From Cristatella mucedo (lineage: Eukaryota > Bryozoa > Phylactolaemata > Cristatellidae): a stretch of DNA of 64,000 nucleotides. Under the pieces are notes generated by a model, which did no database searches, was not told the DNA's origin, and saw nothing but the letters and a program-made list of their open reading frames with translations. A program made the translations under genes and the position numbers. The stretch spans positions 551,501 through 615,500 of the forward strand of contig WPIO01000024.1 in NCBI GenBank assembly GCA_009760855.2, in the 5' to 3' direction. Below, piece by piece: positions 17,430 to 27,835 of the stretch. Every line of letters starts with the position of its first letter. Position 1 is the first letter of the stretch.

Positions 17430-18935
17430 CTTAGTTATGGGCACACCCAGTGTGATTCACAAATTGGAAAGGCTGACGCTCAAAATTGGCTCTGCCAGCA
17501 TATCTCCAGTTGAATCAGCTCGAAATATAGGTGTCATATTCCAAAGCGACATCTCGTTAGATGACCATATCAGCTCCACAGTCAAATCTGCCTATTTTCA
17601 GCTTCATAACATTGCTAAAATTCCGGCTTTTTTAGATAAGGATACCACGTCTAAGTTGGTCCACGCATTCGTGACATCTCGTCTCGACTTCTGCAACTCA
17701 CTGCTTACTGGCCTACCAGCATGTGCGATCAGGCGATTGCAGCTGGTGCAAAACTCTGCAGCTAGGCTTGTCTGTCGTGAGCGTCGCAGTTGCCACATTA
17801 CTCCACTTCTCACCGACCTGCACTGGCTACCAGTCAAGCAACGGATTGACTTCAAGGTTTTGTCGCTCACTTTTAGGTCACTTCTTTCTTTGGCTCCAGC
17901 CTATCTCTGAGATCTACTCCCCCATCAGGCCAAGCATCTTACCACCCACTTTTCGGAATCCAACAGTAATGTAATTTAATTTATCTGCGTCTGTAACTCC
18001 ACAAAGTCATAAAGACCATGTGGGTGTTACGCAGGAGAGTTTTGTATAGCACACTCACAGCCTAAGCGGCTTTCGGTACGCATTCGGTAGCCAACAGACT
18101 TCGTCTCACGCAACAAAGAGAAAGTGGGAAGCAAAGCAGAGTCAGGAGAGCAGTTGAGGTAGTGAGTAGCATAGAAGTAGCAGTTCAGGACCGCTGAAAA
18201 AGATGTGCCATAGTCGGCAGTTGGAGAGTAGTTGACGTTGCGTAAGAATTGTGGAAGCGAGTTCCACAGTCTAGGACCTGCAGAACTAAAGCTTCTGTCG
18301 CCAACTGTCTTTAAGCGGAGGAATGGGACAGCTAATTTATTGTCCACACAGGACCTGAGGGCGCGAACAGGCTGAAACTGATGCAGCAGTTCAGCTAGGT
18401 ACGATGGAGCCGAGCCGTGGCGGGCCTTGTGGGTCAGCGTAAGAACTTTGCTCTGTATCCTTTGCTCAACCGGCAACCATCCTAGCTCTTTCAGCAGAGG
18501 TGACACGTGCTCAAACCGCTTTACAAATACCCCGCACAAACCTCAAATCCTTTGGAGATAGTGCATCTAGTTCGTATGCTCCCAAAGCTTGGAACTCCCT
18601 CCCGACCTGCGTCAGAACATCCCCTGATCTGACCACATTTAAAAAGAATTTAAAAACACCTATTTAGGACAGCATTTAGTGGGTCCCTGTGATTCGTCCT
18701 TCATGTGCTTATGCGTGCTGACACGGCGCATGCTGCCACTAACCACATTTGCATGCTGACCCTGTGCATGTCACCCCTAATCATGTTATTAATTGTGTTT
18801 GTTTATCAAGCATGATTTTACTCACCATTCAATTGCATTTCTCTTAGCAGCAAATGTAAAGCGCCTAGAGAGAGATTGAGTTCTCTGAGGGTGCTTTATC
18901 AAGTGCATTATTATTATTATTATTATTATTCTTAC
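17430..18935 (+). mobile_element. LINE-A copy split by a LINE-B insertion
   Basis: LINE-A from about 17430 (KLERLTLKIGSASIS, VTSRLDFCNSLLTGLP, LVCRERRSCHITPLL) to about 17970. Its downstream part resumes at about 18535 with the LKSFG module and runs into the tail GCGCCTAGAGAGAGATTGAG and (ATT)n at 18908-18932. The interrupting 0.56 kb is a minus-strand LINE-B piece, so LINE-B landed second here. Confidence 0.85.
17985..18534 (-). mobile_element. LINE-B fragment nested in LINE-A
   Basis: Minus-strand open frame over much of its length (FEHVSPLLKELGWLPVEQRI, APSYLAELLHQFQ, LKTVGDRSFSSAGPRLW, NSLPQFLRN). This is the C-terminal end of a CR1/L2-type retrotransposon ORF2, after the RT domain. Confidence 0.88.
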
Positions 18936-19324
18936 GTGCTGCTTTCTGAAAATCACCTCGAGATACTTTAAAGAGACGGAAAGCAGAGATTAAGCGATAG
19001 TTTGCTAGCACCTAAGAATCACAATCGGGCCTTTTAAGTGTTGGGGAACGTCGGCCGATTTGAAAGATTTTGAACGACACCTTAATCCAAAAAAGAATTA
19101 AATACCCGAGTTGTGGCTGCACTGTGTTCGGCTTCCAGTAAGGTTCATAGAGTGGATAGTTTAACGTCTTCCAGCGACAGTTCATATTTAACTCAATTAT
19201 GGTAACCACTTCTTTGATATAAACCTCCAAAACTTTCTCAAGAGAGACCTCAGACTGTGACTGGCCGCTTAGATTAGTTACATGTAGTTTTACGAAGGCA
19301 AAATTATATATAAAGACAATATAA
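18936..19324. other. no gene seen
   Basis: No recognised feature. Confidence 0.4.
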
Positions 19325-19420
19325 TAATTTGGATACCACCATAAGAGAAATTAATCTCTAGTTAGGCGCTTTACATGTACCACAGGGCTCTTGCCCACGA
19401 CTTTGGCCATACTTTCCAAA
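19325..19420 (-). mobile_element. SINE-B fragment
   Basis: Short minus-strand copy of the SINE-B body and tail, with the GAGATTAA..TCTCTTA stem still visible. Confidence 0.5.
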
Positions 19421-19954
19421 GAAGAAGGCGGAAAACTCATCAGCCAAGTAGTTAATAGCCGGGGAGTGAGACCGCTTAAAATTAGTAAATTCATATGAAT
19501 TTATGCATTTGTCTTGTAAATTTGTTTGCGGTCTGAATATGAATGCTATACTTTTCGATGAAAACCATACGCTCAGGCTTTTCTAAGTCTCCCAGTGAAG
19601 ACGTGGATGCAGTCCTTGAACTTGGGTAGGTCACCTAAAAAGCCCAGAATTTCTTAATCGGTATTCAAGCCTGCACTTTAATCAATGCATTTTTTAAGAT
19701 TTTTGGTAAATAATAAAAGGTCTCTACGGCTCAGCACCCAGAAAGTCTTTATCGCAGCTTGCACGTCGGGAAAACTCAAGTTTAGAGTTTAACGAACAGT
19801 ATATGAGTGTACTGGGAGGGTCGTCAGACATTTTACACATCAAGACGAATAAAAAATGGCTACACAAGTAAAGGAAAATTCCCAGGGAAATTCTTGCTGT
19901 TTAATTTGGTGTAGCTCTGATAGATGGGTTGGAGCCAGAGAATAAGTCCCTACT
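19421..19954. other. no gene seen
   Basis: AT-rich, no recognised feature. Confidence 0.4.
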
Positions 19955-20375
19955 TTTAGCTATGTAACGCAAAGAAAATAAATTTGGGCATGATTAGACA
20001 GGGATGCTACATCCATAGTGGTCTGTGCATTTGTGACATTCCATATCGACTTCTGTTGCTGACTGCTTGCTGGTCTACCGTCCTGTGCAATCTGGCGCTT
20101 ACAGGTGGTGCAACACTTTGTAGCTAGGCTTGTCGATCGTGAACGGCGTAGTTGCCACATCGCAGTGCGTCACACTGGCCTGCACTGGCCCCCAATCAAG
20201 GGGCGTATCGACTTCTAGGTTCTGTAACTCACTTAATGGTTGCTTCATTCTCTGGCTCCAGCCTATCTATTAGATCTACTCCTCTACTAGGGTATTTACC
20301 ATAGTACCATCCGCTTTTCTGAATCTAACCGTTTAACTAGACTTCGTACGAACCTTATGTGATTTGGAGACCGTA
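19955..20375 (+). mobile_element. old LINE-A fragment
   Basis: Heavily mutated plus-strand copy: GACAGGGATGCTACATCCAT, CTAGGCTTGTCGATCGTGAA, GCCTATCTATTAGATCTACT. No open frame. Confidence 0.65.
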
Positions 20376-20730
20376 CATTTAGTTTGTTGTTAAGTCTTAC
20401 TTCCTACTCGCACCGCCTCTTCATTGGTGTTCATCGAACACCTGCTTTTGTTACAGAGGTAGGAAATGGACCTCCTCGACGATCATTAAGGTGGCTTTTT
20501 ACAGTCCACGATTGCTTTTATCGCCCGTCACATCACTTGTAGACTCGTGTTTGACTAGCTCGTAGATTTCCGTAAACAGAGACTCCGGTGAACGCACCCA
20601 CCCATCGAGGTGCTTCAAGGAATTTGAGGAAGAGAATTCCTGTGGGAGATTATTGGGAGGGAGGAGTTCACTGGGGATGCTTTTACCTCGGTGATGGTTT
20701 TTTGACCGTCTCTATCTCGCAGACAATGTA
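20376..20730. other. no gene seen
   Basis: No recognised feature. Confidence 0.4.
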
Positions 20731-20905
20731 GCCGTAATGGCTCACTAGGTAAGGCGGTTGCTTTCACGACTTCGGCCCCGAAGTCGCGGGTTCGATTCCT
20801 GCGGTGAGCGATCCTTTATCGACACTGCAAGCGGTGGTGATAGCCGTCAAGGCTCTTCTGTTGCTATACAAAAATAGGCTGTTAAATCAGCTAGTATATA
20901 TTTAT
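20731..20905 (+). mobile_element. SINE-A, well preserved
   Basis: tRNA-derived SINE: box A ATGGCTCACTAGGTAAGG, box B GGGTTCGATTCCTGCGG, then the body ATCCTTTATCGACACTGCAA, AAGGCTCTTCTGTTGCTATA and tail AGGCTGTTAAATCAGCTAGT. Useful as a reference copy for the family. Confidence 0.8.
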
Positions 20906-21711
20906 TTAGCTAGAGAGGCAATCTGCTTGATTGTCACAAGGATAACAAGGCAAGGAACTCACCTGGGAGCGGTTAACGTGGTTTATGGGAAGCACCTGCA
21001 CTTTTAGATTACACATCTGTGATTTCATCTGTACTTGCGTTAATGTCCATTAGCAGTATCGCATGTCCTCCAACCTGTGACAAAGGAGCTGCAAGAGGGC
21101 ACACTATTGATAACAATACAAATATTAAATTTCTCGTGGCTATATTCTCTTCCTCCCAGATAGAGCATCGGCAGTTTATGTATGCAAAAGATTACACAGA
21201 GTAATGACGGTGGGTACCACCTGTGTCTGAATGGAGAGGCAAGCCAAGCACTAGGTAGTTGTACTGTCGATGTTCGCCCTGTACTGGAACGTAAAGGGCA
21301 ATGAATTTTGTTTTGACTCTTCAGGTTAATCAAAACCCATCTTTGTGCACAGAATCTGGAGACGACAGGGATATCTCAATGTAAGTGCAATCATTTTAAT
21401 CCCGACTTTGTGCAGCAATACGACTCTAACGAGAATGAGCAAAGGTTTAAAGTCAGCCAGAGATAAGACTACATCCAACAGGTATTTCTCGGATAATAAT
21501 AAGGTGATATCTACAACAGCTTGCCGGGTTTGGGATTCGATGCATAGTACTACTCCGTGCCCCGACTGAGCACCCGCAAGAGGCCCACTTCGAGCAGCGA
21601 TCGGCGGCGGCGGGCTGCTGCATTTGTCTCCAGCTCTGGCTGCCGAGACGCCTCCGACACGCTTGCCTCGTCCTCGCCGCTCGCTCGCTGCGTCAGCTCT
21701 CTCGTGCGCTG
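20906..21711. other. left flank of the Polinton-like element, no gene seen
   Basis: No gene. 21560-21710 is GC-rich (CpG-containing). Composition changes abruptly to AT-rich at about 21712, where the element begins. Confidence 0.5.
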
Positions 21712-22025
21712 CGATTTGTCAGATTCTTAACGTTTTTTATTTTAGCACTTCCTTGATCCATATCTGTAGTAGCGTTACCATTCAGAAGCTGAGATCTACT
21801 TTTCAAGTACCCTCGACTCATAACCCTATACGGTCTGTTATCTTGGAATCCAATTCTATTTTCGGATATTTTTTCTAGGCGTACAAAATTTACGCAATTC
21901 AGTTGACTCGTTGTCATTTCAACACTGTTATCCAATTTAGAATCGAGTTGCGATTTAGTTACAGCATCGTTATCGGACGTTCCATCTTGAGAGTTTGCGA
22001 TTTGGCGGCCATTAAAATCTTCCAA
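21712..22025 (-). pseudogene. phage-tail-fibre-like protein, left end of element
   Basis: Opens with an ATG at 22025 and contains SDNDAVTKSQLD followed later by GSAKIKNVKNLTN, the repeating I-x-N-(x)n-DAV-x-K-x-Q/Y-L/V-D pattern known from phage tail fibres and some Polinton-like proteins. The frame is open from 22025 to about 21712, where it runs into GC-rich flanking DNA in the middle of another repeat, so the gene is cut by the element boundary. Transcribed outward from the element. A related repeat occurs near 34000 on the other strand. Confidence 0.6.
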
Positions 22026-22351
22026 TCCGTATATCCTAGCTTGATGGCATCACTACTTACAGTGGGTTTGCCTAGATTTGTTTACTATTATTACCCGTAT
22101 TCAAATCTGCCAACGAAGTAGGAATAATATTTGTCAGAAACACATCTATATAGAATCGAAAGGATTATCGATTTGAGTGACGGGTAGAAGAAAAAGTTGC
22201 TATTGGTTCAAACTATAAGATTGAGATATCAGCAAATTATTGAAGTTTCACCGATACGGTTGAATAAAGCTAGCTTTAGCAAGATTGATAAAGCTAGTTA
22301 TTATGGAGTTGGGACAACGATCAAGAACACGAAACGAATGATTGGTGGTGA

Positions 22352-22724
22352 TTTTTATTAGATGCTGTACAAAAAGGTGCTGGTAAAGCAAAAACTGCCG
22401 TGGATGCTGTAAGTAAAGGAAGTGAAACAGCTGCTAAAGGTATCATAACTTTTGCTCTAAGATTAGCGAATAAATTTAACTTAACCGCCTCAAACAAGAT
22501 GGTCACCATAGTTCAGAATGCTCCTCGAGCTCTAAGCGTAATAGCTAAAGCCACAAAAGTGGAGGGCAGATTTTTAGGTGGAATCACTGACTACTAGATT
22601 AAGAGTTATTAATTAAAGGGATCGTTGACGGTGTCACTTCTGGTAAATATGGAAGAGAGATGGTCTAGAGAAAGTAATTACGAGTTTAGAATTAGATTTA
22701 TATATCAATGGTGTATTACTGGAC

Positions 22725-22727
<3 letters not shown>
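22352..22727 (+). pseudogene. Ala/Lys-rich element protein, frameshifted
   Basis: Open from 22352 to 22593 with an Ala/Lys-rich, probably helical sequence (GAGKAKTAVDAV, KGSETAAKGI). It then continues in two further frames up to a (GA)n run. One in-frame TAA (22600-22602) sits in otherwise well-formed coding sequence. Function unknown; similar composition is seen at 30160-30760. Confidence 0.4.
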
Positions 22728-22797
<70 letters not shown>

Positions 22798-22798
22798 C
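22728..22798. repeat. (GA)n microsatellite inside element coding sequence
   Basis: About 35 GA units following a GAGAGAG-containing stretch encoding Ala-Glu-Arg. Likely expanded after integration, as host DNA is rich in such runs. Confidence 0.95.
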
Positions 22799-22805
22799 AG
22801 CGAGA

Positions 22806-23355
22806 GAATGTGGCTTGCTTGGTACACAAATACTGGTGCGTTTCTTAAAAATGTGTTAGGTGAAGAAGCGAGCTGGGATGCTAGTCAACTTGTTTAGAAA
22901 TCTTGGTCAAAGAATTTCGTTACACCAAAGCGCGAAGGTTTCTTACTCGCAATTAAAGCAATCGTAGCATCAACTGCTTCTGCACTTGAAACTGTTGTAA
23001 TGATTAATGAAGCTCTAGTTGCAGTAGCTACACTAATAAGGAAGATTGCATATGAAATGATGTATATGGCGGGAGCAACACCTTCGAGAAATCACGCCGC
23101 ACGTTTAAGTGTTCTCGAAAAACAAAGTTAAAATCTTTCTGGAGCGGTGGCAGATATTAGGAAAACACACGAAGTTTTATCATAGGATAGGATGTAGATC
23201 TAACTCAAAAATTAGTCTGGAATAGAACTAATGCTGCTATAGCTCATGAAAAAGAAGCAAAACAATTAGTCGATTTTGGTGTCATTAAGTAAACCTTCGA
23301 TTAATTGTCAAAATTAGAAATGATAAAAAATGAAGAATACGAGATTAATACATGA
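22806..23355 (+). pseudogene. element protein with repeated in-frame TAA/TAG, ends at TGA
   Basis: One frame runs from about 22806 to 23185 broken only by TAG 22895, TAA 23129 and TAG 23183, with no TGA. After a one-base shift near 23190 a second frame runs to TGA 23353 with TAA at 23290 and 23302. Between the stops the sequence is convincingly coding (EGFLLAIKAIVASTASALET, RNHAARLSVLEKQ, AHEKEAKQLVDFG). Helical and Ala-rich, family unknown; a structural or core protein is possible from its neighbours. Confidence 0.5.
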
Positions 23356-23369
23356 CTATAATATAAAAG

Positions 23370-23612
23370 ATGTACGTAGAAGCGAAGGCAATGCTCTCAG
23401 ACTATCAGAGACGAACAATTGCAAATAGTATAAGTTCACCAGTAACTATAAACTTGCCATTCGAAGCTATATTTAATCTGAGTCCAGTAGATTCTTAGTT
23501 AGTGCCTACTGCTCAAGCTAATAGCATAAACATGTGCAGAAAAAGACATAGGGGTAAGAAGATGCTAATAAAAGCTCAGCTTCAAGCGAATTGCAAAACG
23601 CATTCGCTTTGA
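23370..23612 (+). pseudogene. short element ORF, one in-frame TAG, ends at TGA
   Basis: ATG at 23370 follows 14 bases after the previous TGA. 80 codons to TGA 23610 with a single TAG at 23496. Contains a basic segment (CRKRHRGKKMLIKAQ). The downstream PLA2-like segment overlaps it in another frame from about 23588, so the two may be one gene split by a frameshift. Confidence 0.45.
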
Positions 23613-24041
23613 AGATGGGTTCTGGGTTCATGGTTAAAGTAGCTACGAAACTATTCGGTAGGAAAGAAACCATCAATCGCTACCTAAAGGAGATCCTGAA
23701 GAATAGGTTCCAGGTAGAAGCTTTGATAATACTGGAAAGTGAACTTGGTGTGGTCCGTTTTCGAACGCTAAGAAAATATTAGCAGAAAGATATAGGGGTG
23801 TTGATAATTTAGACAAACTTGTAAGTCGCATGATATGGATTACACTGAGACTTCAGATCTAAAAGAACCGAAGCGTACCGAACTGAGAAATGTATTCGAT
23901 CTAAAGTTGTCTTAAGCAGCTTCTAAACACGCTACCAATCCTAATCAACTGAGTACGTTGGTGAAAAACATCAACACAGGTTCTATCATGTCAGGAACGA
24001 TATGGCTAGGACTCCTAGGACTCGGACTGAAAAAGAAATGA
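23588..24041 (+). pseudogene. phospholipase-A2-like domain protein of the element
   Basis: After frame changes, the sequence shows TWCGPFSNAKKILAERY (23743 onward), matching the Ca-binding loop of parvovirus-type PLA2, followed about 25 codons later by HDMDYTE (23829 onward), the HDxxY catalytic motif. In parvovirus capsids this domain helps breach the endosomal membrane; here it would be a virion component, by inference. Breaks: TAG 23704, TGA 23740, a shift at about 23828, TAA 23913. The tail has a hydrophobic Leu/Gly segment (LGLLGLGLKKK) ending at TGA 24039. Confidence 0.6.
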
Positions 24042-24117
24042 AAACAAAAATATAAAATCCGCGTCAGTCAATCATTTCTCTACACATTTTTCTTGACAAG
24101 GATGCACTTACACCAGA

Positions 24118-24587
24118 TCAAACTTTATCTTATAAATGAGTTTTTATTCTCCTTTTGAGTTTGTCTTCTTCTTCTTAAGCAATCTTTGAAGAATACGATC
24201 CATCAATCAATCCCGTAGCCATATTGTCTTTTTTGAGTCTCTCAAAAAAGTTTTCTACGTTTTCAATTTCGATTTCTTTTATCGTCCGATATGTAAAACA
24301 ACGTTTCGTGTCCTTGAATAAGTGATACACTAACGCCTACAACTTATTGATCCTATGCTAAAGTTCTACTTTTTTAGAAGCTTCATAAGCAAGTGAAATG
24401 ATTTTGTTTCAACAGCTTCTGTAGAATCTAGGAATGTGAACGCATTGAGATACTGTTTGAAATCTTGCGTTTCTCTGAGTTGCAACCTAACTTTGAGAGG
24501 ATACTTTTTAGCAATGAAAGCTCTTCCATTAAGAAGTGTGATTGACTTGATTTCACTTGTTTTGCTTGAACCCTTCTCGGAAGGCAT
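24118..24587 (-). pseudogene. element protein, minus strand, unknown
   Basis: ATG at 24587; 73 clean codons (MPSEKGSSKTSEIKSITLLN, KYPLKVRLQL, FTFLDSTEA). A slip in an A-run near 24365 then moves the coding signal to another frame carrying TAG 24358, TAG 24337, TAA 24175 and TAA 24130 before TGA 24118. C-terminal part is charged and coiled-coil-like. Sits downstream of the protease in the same direction. Not assigned to a family. Confidence 0.5.
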
Positions 24588-24631
24588 TTTTTCTATACCA
24601 TGAAAATAAATTCTTTAAATAAAAATTACTC

Positions 24632-25220
24632 ACACATAAGTTTTTCTATAATCAGCCCAAAGTCGTCTTTAAACATTTTTATGAGTATCAAAACTTCTAA
24701 ACAAGGTCCTCTGCACATGGTTTGATAGTATTCTTGTATCTTACAGGTGTGAAAGTTTGGCAGTCCACAAAATATCTTTCCCTTTGAGGTAAAGGAGATG
24801 CTCCAAATAAATCAAAATAAAAGTAAGCTTCAGGATTCACTTTTACTGCAATCCAATGATATATTTTATTACTAGAATCACTTGCATTATATATCCAACA
24901 ACCGTTAGGTTTCCTTTTCATTCTCGTCAACTCGTCTCTAGCAAACACACCTCTAAAAATTGTAATTCCCAATTCTTTAATGTAGCGCATTATATCTGTA
25001 TCGGTTTAAGGTCTATCATTTGGTCTTTTAAACAAATTCTTAATGGCTGCGAATAGTTCACCCCCTTCTTTCACACCAGACCCCACTTTCTTTCCATAAC
25101 TCTAACTTGAACCTTTTATATATTTATTGCACTCGTCAAAGATTCAAGGTTTTAAGAAAGTAAAATCATAGCATCGGAACCTCTCTTCTCATTCATAATT
25201 TTCATAATAGCTTCAGTTCT
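24632..25220 (-). pseudogene. adenain-like cysteine protease (Polinton PRO), frameshifted
   Basis: Maturation protease of Polintons/adenoviruses. The clean stretch 24990-24697 has FRGVFARDEL, a YHWIAV box with the catalytic His, and YFDLFGASPLP with the acidic partner and FG turn, in the family order and spacing. The catalytic Cys region (NTIKPCAED, near 24710) is hit by a frameshift; the coding signal afterwards lies in another frame (CLEVLILIKMFKDDFG). Upstream, conserved-looking sequence extends to about 25220 with TAA 25006, TAG 25102 and TAA 25152. The family's CGxxC context is therefore broken. Confidence 0.75.
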
Positions 25221-25255
25221 TTTAGGAAATGGAATGAAAGCACCCGAACTTTCTT

Positions 25256-25480
25256 TTACTGTTCATAGCTTTCTAAGCTTTCGCAGCATTCTTCATGCCT
25301 CAATTTCATCAGGGCTTGCTCCCACAACAGACGGTATAGTTTCAACAGGAGAAACAAAGCCTGCTCCGCTACTTCTGAGAGTCGTGAATTGAATTGTCTT
25401 CGATCTGCACGTGACAAATTTACCTGTGAGCATGCCGCGAGGTCATCGTGGAGTGGCAATCTCTGCATAACCTTCACCAA
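25256..25480 (-). CDS. 74-codon open frame, unknown
   Basis: Leu/Glu-rich helical frame (QFNSRLSEVAEQALFLLLKLY) starting at ATG 25480 and ending at TAA 25253, just upstream of the protease remnant. GC content is higher than in neighbouring element DNA. It could be the start of the protease gene region or an unrelated insertion; no family recognised. Confidence 0.3.
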   Translation of the reverse strand: MVKVMQRLPLHDDLAACSQVNLSRADRRQFNSRLSEVAEQALFLLLKLYRLLWEQALMKLRHEECCESLESYEQ

Positions 25481-25579
25481 TAGCTAGTGGGTGCCACTTA
25501 CACTTGACGCACTACATTTTCTCCTGTATAATCAGTTAAATTTACATAAAACCTGATTGCAAAAGTTAGACATCAATGT

Positions 25580-26045
25580 TGGACAGGATTCTAGAGCTTT
25601 GCACTTGGATCCTCTACTTGGAATTCCAAAACATAGTCTAGTGATCGGTTCATCTGGATGTGATACAACGCAACTCTTATGCAACTGGATATTTCTTCCT
25701 AACAAAGATGGGAAACTTCCTTCAAATTACTGAAGATTTTACATCTCCACTGGAGTTTATATGAGCATTCTTGTGAAGAAATTATGCAAATAATTGATAA
25801 GAAGGCTAAAAGTATATTCGAGTGGATTGATATAATCTAAAACTCGACTAGAGTTAATATGACAGTTCTCCTAAATCTGATAAAGCGTAGTAATCTTGGA
25901 TGATTTGATGACTGAAGATCAAACGCCTATTTTGGAATACTTTACAAGCGGCAGACATAATACGTTGAGCCTGTCTCAAGGATGTACCGGCATACCCAAA
26001 GAGAAATTAGAAACAATGCGAATCTCATTATCATGTTTAGGCTGA
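25580..26045 (+). pseudogene. FtsK/HerA-like packaging ATPase, degenerate
   Basis: Genome-packaging ATPase of the Polinton type. PKHSLVIGSSGCDTTQLLCN at 25627-25685 occupies the Walker A position, but its core GSSGCDTT lacks the expected G-K pair. The Walker B strand VVILDDLMTEDQ starts at 25887, followed by YFTSGRHNTLSLSQ and GIPKEKL, which are hallmarks of this ATPase group, up to TGA 26043. Between the two motifs the frame shifts several times and includes TAA/TAG. Confidence 0.75.
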
Positions 26046-26248
26046 ATGAAAACATATAAAGCACATACTCGATCCGGATGCTGGCAACGTGAAAAGCAGA
26101 AGTTTAGAAATTAGGTTAATAATAGCACAATTAACAGACACAATTACAGCAGCATCGATCTCACGAAAGAAGATTCTGACGGAAAGCTTTGGAGTGTAGA
26201 TCCAGATAGTAATTATCCATTGTCGAATCCCTTTTTTTTTTATAGAAA

Positions 26249-26651
26249 ATGAGTCACAACAGAAAGTGGTTTAAAGAACAAGAAGAATATTTTAATGATG
26301 AGAGGAAAATTAACAACGCAAGTATTTTTGATTGTGAACTAAAGATACAATCGTTGAGAGATGTAATAGAAAGAAGAACTTGGCAGAGTCATTTTTGGAT
26401 AAACGAGCTATCGAGATTGCTATTAAATATCGCACTTCCTATATTAGCGGTTTATCCTATGCAAAGTTGCGTAGATTGGGTGCAATCAAGCCTTACTTGC
26501 AGCTTTAATTAGGACTACTCTTAAAATTGAATCTCCCGATGCAGGCGTCAGCAGAACGTTACTGATAGTGACTCAGAAGGTGAGAGAAAGATGGGAATAT
26601 AGTTGTTGCTTGAAAGCTCATAGACGCTTAAATAAAAGAAGTGCCCAATGA
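26249..26651 (+). pseudogene. element protein, unknown, frameshifted, ends at TGA
   Basis: ATG at 26249; clean for 87 codons (FKEQEEYFNDERKINNAS, CELKIQSLRD), but the coding signal changes frame near 26400 and again near 26500 (VSRTLLIVTQKVRERWEY) before TGA 26649. No domain recognised. Confidence 0.35.
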
Positions 26652-26654
26652 AGA

Positions 26655-27300
26655 AACGAGATATATGTTGACGGAATTAAGAGAAAATCATCTTGCTCAA
26701 ATTCACGGAACAAATCCCAGTACTGTACTCCCAAAAGTAAGGCCTAAAGTAACCGTCACAGAAACTTGACCGATAGGTGATTTAAGTGCTGGAAATTTAA
26801 AAGTTGGAGTAAAAGATTCAGCAAAGAGTTATGAGAGTACTGGCGAGATCTCTTACTTAGAAAAGCATACTCACTCTTGAAAGATGCAAAAGGGGATAAG
26901 GATGAGGAGCTTGAGCCAGGAGAATCGGATCAGTCGTTAGCTCTCAATCCAGGGCGGCGATGCGCTCTACGAAGAACCTATGTCATCCACGCCTCAGAAA
27001 AAAAGAGGAGAATCGGTGAACGTATAGATATCTGCTTTGCTGTTTTTTCAAAAATCATAAAGATGTAGAAGGTAAACTCATTTCATGGATGAAGGAACGC
27101 GCTGCTGGAATACAGGCATTATAAATCCCATCTCTTCTGCAGTAGATTACTTGGGTAAGGTTAAAAAAGTTCCAAAGAAAATTATGGAGGATTTAAATAC
27201 AAGACTGAGGGAGATATCACAAAGAGTATGAGCGCAATTGAAAAAATTGTGTTTGACATACTCAAGAGTATGAATTCGGTAATGAGAGGATTTGCGATAT
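26655..27300 (+). pseudogene. element protein remnant up to the LINE-A insertion
   Basis: Patches of coding sequence in several frames (TRYMLTELRENHLAQIHGTN, DLSAGNLKVGVKDSAKSYES, KVPKKIMEDLNTRLREISQ). It includes an in-frame TGA near 26768. The last patch runs straight into the LINE-A at 27301. Probably a minor structural protein by position; no family assigned. Confidence 0.35.
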
Positions 27301-27835
27301 CACGGTTTTGTCGCTCACTTTCAGGTCCCTTCATTCTATGGCTCCAGCCTATCTGTCAGATATACTACCCCATCAGGCTAAGCATCGTACCACCCGCTTT
27401 TCGGAATCCAACAGTCTAGAAATACCTCATACAAACCTTAAATCCTTTGGAGACCGTGCATTTAGTTCATATGCTCCCAAAGCCTGGAACTCTCTCCCGA
27501 CCTGCGTCAGAACATCCCCTGACCTGACCACATTTAAAAGGAACCTAAAAACACACCTATTTAGAACAGCATTCAGTGGGTCCCTGTGATTCGTCTTTGA
27601 TGTGCTTATGCGTGCTGACACTGTGCATGCTGCCACTAACCACATTTGCATGCTGACCCTGTGCATGTCACCCCTAACCATATTATTCATTTCGTTTGTT
27701 TTTTCAAGCATGATTTTACTTACCTTTCAATTGCATTTCACTTTACAGCAAATGTAAAGCGCCTAGAGAGAGATTAAGTTCTCTGAGGGCGCTTTATCAA
27801 GTGAATTATTATTATTATCATTACTATCAGGTAAA
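27301..27835 (+). mobile_element. young LINE-A insertion in the Polinton-like element
   Basis: 5'-truncated LINE-A end, very close in sequence to 55430-55945 and 60785-61320, with a mostly intact frame (YLSDILPHQAKHRTTRFSES, SYAPKAWNSLPTCVRTSPDL, FKRNLKTHLFRTAFSGSL) and the full stem-loop tail plus (ATT)n. It proves host retrotransposition into the element. Confidence 0.9.

Noticed and set aside
20731-20830. Possible tRNA gene (box A and box B present)
   Set aside because: No cloverleaf with an intact acceptor stem, and the same head plus body and tail recurs at five other sites, so it is a SINE.
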